11,249 nt of DNA. Origin: Pseudomonadota bacterium (GTDB lineage Bacteria; Pseudomonadota; Alphaproteobacteria; Rickettsiales; SXRF01). Position numbers and translations under genes: made by a program. The stretch's first letter is position 1, and every line of letters starts with the position of its first letter. Under the pieces are notes generated by a model. The model was not told the DNA's origin and did not search any database. It was given only the letters and a program-made list of their open reading frames with translations. The DNA is taken from the NCBI GenBank assembly GCA_028873275.1, contig JAGWLJ010000020.1, positions 1-11,249 on the forward strand, written 5' to 3'. Below, in pieces: positions 5,128-11,249 of this stretch.

Positions 5128-6123
5128 TTACTGCACTGTATCCATCAGCCGGACGATGGCAGGGGCGATAATCACGATAAACAGGGTGGGCAGGATGAAG
5201 CAGATCATCGGCACCGTCATCAGCGCCGGCAGCCGGGCGGCCTTCTGCTCGGCGCGCAGCATGCGCGCTTCACGGAATTCCTTGGACAGCACCCTAAGCG
5301 CCTGGGCGATGGGCGTGCCGTATTTCTCGGTCTGGATCAGCACGCTGGTGATGCCGCGCAGTTCCGGCAGCTTGCAGCGCTCGGCGAGATTGGAGAGCGC
5401 CTTGTTGCGGTCGGGCAGGAAGCCGATCTCGACCGAAGTCAGGGCCATTTCCTCCGCCGTTTCCGGGTAGGCGATGCCCAATTCGCGTGACACGCGCTCC
5501 AGCATGGCGGCAAGGCTGAGCCCCGCCTCGGCACAGATGGTCATCAGGTCGAGCACGTCCGGCAGCGCTTTCTGGATATTGGCATAGCGCTTCTTGCGCG
5601 TGCGGTTAACGTACCATCCGGGCAGCTTGAGCCCCATATAGGCGCCCAGGATTGGCCACAGGTAATGGATCATGTGCCATTTGCTGGTGGAACCGGCATT
5701 GAGCCGGAAGACGATGAAGCCGAGAATGCCCAGTACGACCGGCAGCACCAGATTGAAGAAGGCCAGCACGAAAATGGCGTCTTTGGAACGGAACCCGGCC
5801 TCGATCAGCCGCGATTCGGTTTCACCGATAGTGTTTTTCTTAATGAGCTGCAGCCGGGTGACGAACTTGCGGATAAAATTGACGCTGGCCTCGGCTTCCG
5901 GACGCTTGCGCTTCCTGGGGCCAATCAGTTCGCCCTGCAATACCCGGCGGCGTTCCTGGATAGCCTTGATTTTGGCCGCCATCTTGTCGCGGTTGCTGAA
6001 GCTGTTGCCGATGGCCCAGACGCAGAAGAACGCGGCAAGCCCGGTCAGCACCGTGTAAAAATCGTCGGAGGTGATCCCGGCGGGAAGCACCTGGCTGAGC
6101 TGGAATGGCTGGCCCGGATGCAT
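5128..6123 (-). CDS. tadC: TadC, inner-membrane platform protein of the Tad pilus
   Basis: 331 residues from the ATG at 6123, which lies 2 nt after the tadB stop codon (TGACCATG). A longer frame from 6162 would overlap tadB by 37 nt and adds only polar residues, so I prefer the short start. The protein has a membrane segment near 22-41, two more near 116-139 and 150-170, a type II secretion F (T2SSF) domain from about 187 to 300 containing PDVLDLMTICAEAGLSL, and a final membrane segment near 302-325. TadC pairs with TadB to form the inner-membrane platform on which the CpaF motor acts to build the pilus. It is the last gene of the visible cpa/tad run, and no terminator hairpin is apparent after it. 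Confidence 0.93.
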   Translation of the reverse strand: MHPGQPFQLSQVLPAGITSDDFYTVLTGLAAFFCVWAIGNSFSNRDKMAAKIKAIQERRRVLQGELIGPRKRKRPEAEASVNFIRKFVTRLQLIKKNTIGETESRLIEAGFRSKDAIFVLAFFNLVLPVVLGILGFIVFRLNAGSTSKWHMIHYLWPILGAYMGLKLPGWYVNRTRKKRYANIQKALPDVLDLMTICAEAGLSLAAMLERVSRELGIAYPETAEEMALTSVEIGFLPDRNKALSNLAERCKLPELRGITSVLIQTEKYGTPIAQALRVLSKEFREARMLRAEQKAARLPALMTVPMICFILPTLFIVIIAPAIVRLMDTVQ

Positions 6124-6125
6124 GG

Positions 6126-7088
6126 TCAGATCTCGAACTTGGTCATGCGGTTCATGATCCACATGCCGGAGGTCATCATCCCCGCCGCCACCGCCGCCCA
6201 GATATTGCCGCGGTAATCGGTGTAGAGCGGAGACAGGTAATCGGGGCTCAGCACGCTGACCGCCAGCATGACGAAGAACGGCAGCGCACCGATAATATAC
6301 GCCGAGGCGCGCGCCTCCGACGACATCGCCTTGATCTTCATGCGCATCAGGAAGCGGCCGCGCAGCACTTCTGACAGGTTATTCAAAATCTCTGACAGGT
6401 TGCCGCCGGTCTCGCGCTGCAGGATGATGCAGGTGGTGAAAAAATTAAATTCGGTCATGTCGAGCTTGCGGGCCGTTTCCTGCAGGGCTTTTTCCATGGG
6501 AACGCCCAGCTTCATGGTATTGATCAGGTTGCCGAACACGCCGGACACCGGCTCCGGTATCTCCTGCGTCACCATCACCAGCGATTCCGATACCGGCAGG
6601 CCTGAGCGCAGGCCGCGGACGATCAGGTCGATGGCGTCGGGAAACAACTGAAGAAATGCCTTGTTCTGCTTGTTGATCGTGCGCTGCAACAGCTTGAGCG
6701 GCAGCCAGACACCGAAAATAATGCCGAGGAAGAATCCCAGCAGGATGGATTTCTTAAAGATGCCGGTCACGATGAACATGATCAGCAGCAGCACCAGCAC
6801 CCGGCGCAGGGCGTATTGCTTGGCGCTGATGGGCTTTCCGGCGCGCTCCAGACGGTCGGCCAGCTTCTTGAAGTCGGGCAGCGGCTTGGTCAGCCAGTAG
6901 AGCAGGCCCTTGACCTCATGCTTCTTGCGCCGCAGCGACATTTCCTGCGCCGCCTTCGGCAATCCGCTCTTGCGGTTTCTGATGCGCTCGATGCGCTTGC
7001 GCAGTATCTTGCGGTCCGGCCCGCCCGATTTCCCCAGGAGCAGGACCAGCGCCAATACTGCGGCAACAATGAGAATGTTGATCAGCAT
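6126..7088 (-). CDS. tadB: TadB, inner-membrane platform protein of the Tad pilus
   Basis: 320 residues. An N-terminal membrane segment (3-18) is followed by a basic cytoplasmic stretch (25-60), a pair of membrane segments (97-133), a T2SSF domain (about 145-270) with FPDAIDLIVRGLRSGLPVSES at 149-169 and RETGGNLSEIL at 225-235, and two C-terminal membrane segments (264-283, 295-313). This is the usual TadB layout. TadB and TadC are paralogous halves of the platform that replaces the single PilC/GspF protein of other type IV pilus systems. The ATG at 7088 is 1 nt after the cpaF stop codon, so translation is probably coupled. Confidence 0.94.
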   Translation of the reverse strand: MLINILIVAAVLALVLLLGKSGGPDRKILRKRIERIRNRKSGLPKAAQEMSLRRKKHEVKGLLYWLTKPLPDFKKLADRLERAGKPISAKQYALRRVLVLLLIMFIVTGIFKKSILLGFFLGIIFGVWLPLKLLQRTINKQNKAFLQLFPDAIDLIVRGLRSGLPVSESLVMVTQEIPEPVSGVFGNLINTMKLGVPMEKALQETARKLDMTEFNFFTTCIILQRETGGNLSEILNNLSEVLRGRFLMRMKIKAMSSEARASAYIIGALPFFVMLAVSVLSPDYLSPLYTDYRGNIWAAVAAGMMTSGMWIMNRMTKFEI

Positions 7089-7089
7089 A

Positions 7090-8532
7090 TCATTCCGGCG
7101 GCGACATCATGGCTTCCATCATGGCCTGGTCGAGGCCGAAATAGGCGGCCTGGTGGATGGCGTGCGGGCGGATGCCGCTGGATTTGAATTCTCCCATCAG
7201 CTTTCCGTTCTCATCCTCTCCCTTGAATTCGAAGGTGAACAAATCCTGCGTGATGATGACATCGCCTTCCATGCCCACCACCTCGGTGACATGCGTCACG
7301 CGGCGCACGCCGTCGCGCATGCGGCTGATCTGCACGATCAGGTTGACCGCGCCGGCGATCTGCGTGCGCACCGCCTTGGAGGGCAGGTTGACGCCCGCCA
7401 TGCCGATCATGTTTTCCATGCGGGTCAGCGCTTCGCGCGGCGTATTGGCGTGCAGCGTGCCCATCGAGCCGTCATGGCCGGTATTCATGGCCTGCAGCAG
7501 ATCGAAGGCCTCGCCGCCGCGCACCTCGCCCAGGATGATGCGGTCGGGGCGCATGCGCAGCGCATTCTTGACGAGGTCGCGCATGGTAATCTCGCCCTCG
7601 CCTTCGAGATTGGCGTTGCGGGTTTCCAGCGGCACCACGTGCGGCTGCTGTAACTGCAGTTCGGCCGCATCCTCGATGGTGACGATGCGCTCGCCGTGCG
7701 AAATCATGCGCGAGACGGCGTTGAGCATGGTGGTTTTGCCTGAGCCGGTGCCGCCGGAGATGATGATGTTGAGCCGAATGGCGCCGCAGATTTTCAGCAG
7801 TTTGCACAGCGGCGCTGAGATACTCTTGGTGCCGATCATCGTGTCGAGGGTAATTTTCTTCTGCGAGAATTTACGGATGGAGATGGAAGTGCCGCGAATG
7901 GCGCAGGGCGGCGCGATCACGTTGACGCGGCTGCCGTCGGGCAGACGGGCGTCGCAGATGGGGGTCGACTCGTCGACACGGCGACCGACGCCGGTGACGA
8001 TGCGCGTCGCCACCGTCATGACATGCGCGTTGTCGCGGAACTTGACGTCGCTCAGTTCGAGCTTGCCCTTGCGCTCGACATAAATCTGGTACGGTCCGTT
8101 GACCATGATGTCGGTGATGAGATCGTCCTTGAGCAGGGGCTCCAGAGGCCCGAATCCCAGCATGTCGTCGATGATCTGGTTGGCCAGCGTCTGCTGTTCG
8201 CTCTGCGATAACAGCAGCTTCTGCTCGACGACGATTTCGCCGATCAGCTCGATGATCTGGCGCTTGAGCTCATCGCGCGGCAGGCGCGACGAGGTCCCCA
8301 CGTCGATCTGTTCCATCAGGAGGTTGTAGATCTTGTCTTTGGTAACCGCGAGCTCGTTATCCACTTGGGGGGCCGGTGGCCCGCTCAGGCTCGCTTCGCT
8401 GGGCGAAAGCAGCAGCGCTTCGCCGTTTTTCTTCGCTGCAGGGGCGGCCGGGGCCGCCGCGGGAGTAACGGGTGCCGGCGGCACGGGCGGCGGGGTCGAG
8501 GGAGGAGTAGTATTTGCGCGCCGGCCGAACAT
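7090..8532 (-). CDS. cpaF: CpaF/TadA, Tad pilus motor ATPase (secretion ATPase GspE/VirB11 superfamily)
   Basis: 480 residues. It hydrolyses ATP at the cytoplasmic face to drive extension (and, in studied CpaF, retraction) of the Tad pilus. A Pro/Ala-rich, low-complexity N-terminus (about 8-33) precedes an all-helical region (65-125), a domain with GFGPLEPLLKDDLITDIMVN at 126-145, and the RecA-like core. The core has Walker A GGTGSGKTT at 260-268, an Asp box IEDAAELQL at 286-294, Walker B RIILGEVRGGEA at 331-342 and a His box TGHDGSMGTLHAN at 351-363. All expected catalytic motifs are intact. A GAAGG Shine-Dalgarno lies 8 nt before the ATG at 8532, within 4 nt-spaced neighbours. The same gene is called tadA in other species. 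Confidence 0.97.
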   Translation of the reverse strand: MFGRRANTTPPSTPPPVPPAPVTPAAAPAAPAAKKNGEALLLSPSEASLSGPPAPQVDNELAVTKDKIYNLLMEQIDVGTSSRLPRDELKRQIIELIGEIVVEQKLLLSQSEQQTLANQIIDDMLGFGPLEPLLKDDLITDIMVNGPYQIYVERKGKLELSDVKFRDNAHVMTVATRIVTGVGRRVDESTPICDARLPDGSRVNVIAPPCAIRGTSISIRKFSQKKITLDTMIGTKSISAPLCKLLKICGAIRLNIIISGGTGSGKTTMLNAVSRMISHGERIVTIEDAAELQLQQPHVVPLETRNANLEGEGEITMRDLVKNALRMRPDRIILGEVRGGEAFDLLQAMNTGHDGSMGTLHANTPREALTRMENMIGMAGVNLPSKAVRTQIAGAVNLIVQISRMRDGVRRVTHVTEVVGMEGDVIITQDLFTFEFKGEDENGKLMGEFKSSGIRPHAIHQAAYFGLDQAMMEAMMSPPE

Positions 8533-8536
8533 GACT

Positions 8537-9778
8537 CTAACCTTCTTTCTTCAGGTGCTTCAATACGCCAAGATTAAATCCTTTTTTTGTCTCGATCACC
8601 TTCTTGGCCTTCGCTTCCGGAACCAGCTGCCCCGCCAGCGCATAGAGCGACTTCATCGCCTCCTGCTGCCCGTGCTTGAGGACCGGGATATCGTTGCTGA
8701 CCTGCATGAAAAGCTGCGGGGCGAACGGCACGCGGCAGGCAACCTTGGCATTCAGGCCTTTTTCGAAATCGGCGATCGGCATCTCTTCGCGCGGCGCCAG
8801 CCCAACGCGGTTGACCACGATCACCGGCGGCTTCATCTTGAATGACTCCGCCATGAGATCGCTCAGGCGCAGCGCGTCGCGCAGGGAGAGCAGCGTCGGC
8901 TCCGCCACCAGCACGACATGCTCGGCCTGGCGCAGGCACTGGCGGCTGAACGCGCTCGGATGGCGCGGAATGTCGAGCAGCACGATGTCGAAGGTATTCC
9001 TCAGTTCGGAAATCAGCGATTCGGCGGCGCGGTCATGCGCATGCAGCTGGTCCTGCAAGGATTCCTCGGCGCTTAAGACCGACAGGTTCTTGAGCGGCTT
9101 GCTCATCACGCGCTCGATGAACAGCGAATCGATGCGGTCGGGCTTCTCCAGCGCCTCGCGCAGGCCGCGGCTGGGCTCGATATCCAGCGCCAATGCGATG
9201 CTTCCCCCCTGCGGGTCGATATCGACCAGCGCCGTCTGTTTCTTGGAAAGGTCGGCGATCACCGCCGCCAGGTTGATGGCTATGGTCGTCGCCCCCACCC
9301 CGCCGCGCGCGCCGATGACGGCAATGGTCTTGCCGGGCTGCTTTTCGACTTTGGCGCTTCCGGCCGGCGCCAGCGATTTCTGCCAGGCGGTTTCCAGCGC
9401 ATGCACGGTCAGCGGCCGCAGCAGGTAGCTGAAAATGCCCAGATCCATCAGCCAGCAATAGAAGCTGTACTCGTTGACGGTGCCGATGGTGATGACCTTG
9501 GTGTCCGGATCGCATACTTCCGCCAGCGCGTCGAGCAGGGCGGGCGCTTCGGAGGCCGACGGCAGCTCCACCAGTAGGAAAGCGGGCGAAGGATTGCTTT
9601 TCAGGAAGGGGATCGCCGTGCGGATGTCGCCCTGCTGGATGGAGGCATCGCTCCACTGGCGGGCGGCGGCAAAGGCTTTCAGCGTCTCAATGTCGGCATG
9701 ATCAGTGGCGAAGGCCAGCAGCGAGGGCTTCCCGGACGGGATCTTGGAATCTGCATTGGATAAGACAGGTCCACTCAT
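8537..9778 (-). CDS. cpaE: CpaE/TadZ, pilus-localisation ATPase of the MinD/ParA group
   Basis: 413 residues from ATG 9778. A longer frame from 9859 would overlap cpaD and adds an Arg-rich non-native-looking stretch, so it is rejected. Residues about 18-130 look like a degenerate receiver domain: the phosphoacceptor region reads LLVELP, lacking an obvious Asp. A MinD/ParA-type ATPase domain follows, with GARGGVGATT at 156-165, ALVDIDPQGG for switch I, and FDIVLLDIPRH as Walker B. The usual P-loop lysine (GKT/S) is replaced by Ala163, a departure often seen in CpaE/TadZ proteins. In Caulobacter and Aggregatibacter relatives, CpaE/TadZ places the pilus machine at the cell pole. The ATG is 19 nt after the cpaD stop codon and has no clear Shine-Dalgarno. 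Confidence 0.93.
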   Translation of the reverse strand: MSGPVLSNADSKIPSGKPSLLAFATDHADIETLKAFAAARQWSDASIQQGDIRTAIPFLKSNPSPAFLLVELPSASEAPALLDALAEVCDPDTKVITIGTVNEYSFYCWLMDLGIFSYLLRPLTVHALETAWQKSLAPAGSAKVEKQPGKTIAVIGARGGVGATTIAINLAAVIADLSKKQTALVDIDPQGGSIALALDIEPSRGLREALEKPDRIDSLFIERVMSKPLKNLSVLSAEESLQDQLHAHDRAAESLISELRNTFDIVLLDIPRHPSAFSRQCLRQAEHVVLVAEPTLLSLRDALRLSDLMAESFKMKPPVIVVNRVGLAPREEMPIADFEKGLNAKVACRVPFAPQLFMQVSNDIPVLKHGQQEAMKSLYALAGQLVPEAKAKKVIETKKGFNLGVLKHLKKEG

Positions 9779-9797
9779 GACAGCAATCCATGGCCGG

Positions 9798-10553
9798 TTA
9801 TGGCTGCGCCGGCTGGCCGGAAGTGCTGCCCGGCGCGCCGCCCTGCGACGAAGATCCACCAGAAGAGGAATTGCCGGAGCCGGACGAGCCGGAGCCGCCG
9901 GACGAGCCTCCGTTGCCGGCGTTCAGCGTGGCCGGCATATAGTCCTTGCCGGCATGGTAATCCGACACCACCGCCGCAGCGCGCGACGTATCGAGCGGCA
10001 CGTCGCCGCTGCCGCGCACCAGGTCGTGCGGATCGGCCACCATCACGCCGAGATTGACCGCCTGCGAACAATAGAAATTCCCCTGCCAGGTATTGCTGTA
10101 GGAGGTGACGGGCGAAGTGCGCCAGTCCGGGCAATCCGGGGCGACAACCGTCGTATAGGTGACGGAAATCTGCGCATCGTCGCGGGCCAGGTCAGCCGAA
10201 GGTTCGAAGAGAATATTGTCCTTGTTGTAGCCCATGTGGCGCAGCGCCTTCGTAAGGCTCGCCTTACGCTCGACGTTTTTCATGTCGGACTGGGAAAGCT
10301 GTATCTGCACCAGGTCGGCCGCAGGCGGCGAGACGTTATGCAGCGCGGCATGCAGCTTGGCGATTTCCTCCTGCGACAGCTGTGTGCCCGAAGGAGTGAA
10401 ATGGGCTATCCACGATACGCCGTGCGTCTGCAACGTGTTCTTGATGGGATGGTCGGCGTAATACTCCACCGGATCGTTTCCCTGCATGTCCCATTGCGGT
10501 GTGCAGGCACAAAGCAGTCCCAGCATTCCCAGAGTTCCCATATGCTTGTTCAT
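9798..10553 (-). CDS. cpaD: CpaD, outer-membrane-associated lipoprotein of the Tad pilus
   Basis: 251 residues from ATG 10553, where GGAG lies 10 nt upstream and a lipoprotein signal begins (lipobox L14-C15-A16-C17). A longer frame from 10616 overlaps cpaC and hides the signal peptide. The body matches the CpaD family: a CPDW motif at 141-144, a Cys at 162 and the signature NLGVMVADPHDLV at 167-179. The last 40 residues (212-251) are almost entirely Gly, Ser, Asn, Gln and Pro, a low-complexity tail longer than I would expect for the family. CpaD is thought to assist the CpaC secretin in the outer membrane. It starts 7 nt after the cpaC stop codon. Confidence 0.88.
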   Translation of the reverse strand: MNKHMGTLGMLGLLCACTPQWDMQGNDPVEYYADHPIKNTLQTHGVSWIAHFTPSGTQLSQEEIAKLHAALHNVSPPAADLVQIQLSQSDMKNVERKASLTKALRHMGYNKDNILFEPSADLARDDAQISVTYTTVVAPDCPDWRTSPVTSYSNTWQGNFYCSQAVNLGVMVADPHDLVRGSGDVPLDTSRAAAVVSDYHAGKDYMPATLNAGNGGSSGGSGSSGSGNSSSGGSSSQGGAPGSTSGQPAQP

Positions 10554-10560
10554 AAGCGTC

Positions 10561-11249
10561 CTACTCCAGAATGAACCCGCCCGCGCCGTGCAGCTCAGGC
10601 ATGGCGGGCTTCTCATCCTTATCCTTTTTCATCGGCTGCTGCTGGTAAAGATTGCCAAGCAGCAGGCGTTCGAGATCGCTGGGCGGCTTGTAGCCGTCGA
10701 GCGGCGTCTGCAGTTTCGAGCCATCGGCCACCGGGTGCACTATATAAGGCGTCACCAGGATCACCAGCTCGGTCTGGTTGTTCTGGAACTGCGTCGAGCG
10801 GAAGAGCGCGCCCAGCACCGGCAAATCGCCCAGGCCGGGGAATTTGTTGACGGTATTGCTGACGTCGCTCTGCAGCAGCCCTGCCAGCATGAAGCTGTCG
10901 CCGCTGCCCAGCTCCACCACCGCCGAGGCCTGCCTCGTATCAATAATCGGATAAGTAATGCCGGATACCTGAATCGGATTGCTGAAATCCAGCGTGCTTA
11001 CGTCGGGATTCACGGTCAGACTGATGCGGTCATGCGACATGACGACGGGTGTAAATTTCAGGCTGACGCCGAAAGGTTGGTATTGAATGGTGTAGGTCGT
11101 GCCGCTGCCGCTGGGCTGCACCACCGGCACCGGAAACTGGCCGCCGGCCAGGAAGCTCGCCGCCTGCCCGGACGTGGTGGAGAGCGTCGGCTCGGCCAGG
11201 ATAGTGGCCAGGCCCTGGGTTTCCAGCGCGTCGATCAGCCCGCTCAGGC
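10561..11249 (-). CDS. cpaC: CpaC/RcpA, Tad pilus secretin, C-terminal part (5' end outside window)
   Basis: About 228 codons are visible, open at the right edge. The fragment is the C-terminal secretin domain: LIDALETQGLATILAEPTL followed by a GGQFPVPV segment, FGVSLKFTPVV, the ISLTVNPDVSTLD strand pair, and the closing signature LGDLPVLGALFRS with QTELVILVTPYIV. Secretins form the outer-membrane ring through which the pilus leaves the cell. A roughly 45-residue polar tail (QQQPMKKDKDEK and on) follows the beta domain. The N-terminal domains (signal peptide, BON/N-domains) lie outside. A GTG at 11130 is inside the conserved domain and is not the start. It is the first gene in the visible operon; cpaB is expected upstream. 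Confidence 0.95.
   Translation of the reverse strand, partial: LSGLIDALETQGLATILAEPTLSTTSGQAASFLAGGQFPVPVVQPSGSGTTYTIQYQPFGVSLKFTPVVMSHDRISLTVNPDVSTLDFSNPIQVSGITYPIIDTRQASAVVELGSGDSFMLAGLLQSDVSNTVNKFPGLGDLPVLGALFRSTQFQNNQTELVILVTPYIVHPVADGSKLQTPLDGYKPPSDLERLLLGNLYQQQPMKKDKDEKPAMPELHGAGGFILE

Noticed and set aside
6124..6162. Upstream ATG of tadC at 6162
   Set aside because: It would overlap tadB by 37 nt and add only 13 polar residues. ATG 6123, 2 nt after the tadB stop, fits the operon spacing.
7157..8083. 308-codon plus-strand frame antisense to cpaF
   Set aside because: CpaF is complete with all ATPase motifs. The antisense product is Ser/Arg/Met-rich without domain features.
9779..9859. 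Upstream start for cpaE at 9859
   Set aside because: The added segment is the out-of-frame reading of the cpaD Gly/Ser-rich tail (Arg/Ala-rich) and is not CpaE-like.
10554..10616. Upstream start for cpaD at 10616
   Set aside because: It overlaps the cpaC 3' end and would bury the lipoprotein signal, which begins naturally at 10553 with a Shine-Dalgarno upstream.
10761..10943. Small minus-strand frame within cpaC
   Set aside because: It is an alternate frame of a clear secretin domain with no independent support.

Overview
The window looks like chromosomal DNA of an alphaproteobacterium. It is GC-rich and densely packed. It carries a Caulobacter-type Cpa/Tad pilus gene order (cpaC-cpaD-cpaE-cpaF-tadB-tadC) and a short single-domain Ppx/GppA phosphatase directly upstream of rlmE, an arrangement familiar from alphaproteobacteria. 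I cannot name a genus from the sequence alone. Nearly all genes are on the minus strand. The exceptions are a small unrecognised gene at 2661-2999 and a TadD-like lipoprotein gene at 4294-5127. I saw no tRNA, rRNA, CRISPR array, insertion sequence or integrase.

Positions 1-2425 (minus strand) form a tight three-gene unit, read from right to left: ppx/gppA, rlmE, then a serine-hydrolase lipoprotein that runs off the left edge. The junctions are TAG directly followed by ATG, and a TGATG overlap. A candidate sigma70-type promoter lies at 2508-2481 on the minus strand.

Positions 2503-3067 (plus strand) hold a self-contained, lower-GC cassette. It has a near-consensus promoter (TTGAAA, 17 nt, TATAAT), a leader of about 110 nt with two hairpins and two possible tiny ORFs, a strong Shine-Dalgarno, a 112-residue protein of no family I recognise, and a strong intrinsic terminator. 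Its -35 box sits back to back with the -35 box of the ppx operon, around a perfect dyad (TCAATC-G-GATTGA). This is the least explained part of the window.

Positions 3081-4214 (minus strand) encode RodA, the SEDS peptidoglycan polymerase of the elongasome. No PBP2 (mrdA) gene is next to it. A 79-bp divergent gap containing two inverted repeats separates it from tadD.

Positions 4294-11249 carry a Tad (tight adherence, Flp type IVc) pilus locus. On the minus strand, in order of transcription, are cpaC (outer-membrane secretin, N-terminus outside the window), cpaD (lipoprotein), cpaE/tadZ (localisation ATPase), cpaF/tadA (motor ATPase), and tadB and tadC (inner-membrane platform). Gaps are 1-19 nt, which suggests one operon. 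The TadD-like TPR lipoprotein is encoded on the opposite strand. Its stop codon abuts the tadC stop codon with no gap. The pilin, prepilin peptidase, cpaB and minor-pilin (tadE/F/G) genes are not in the window and may lie beyond the right edge.
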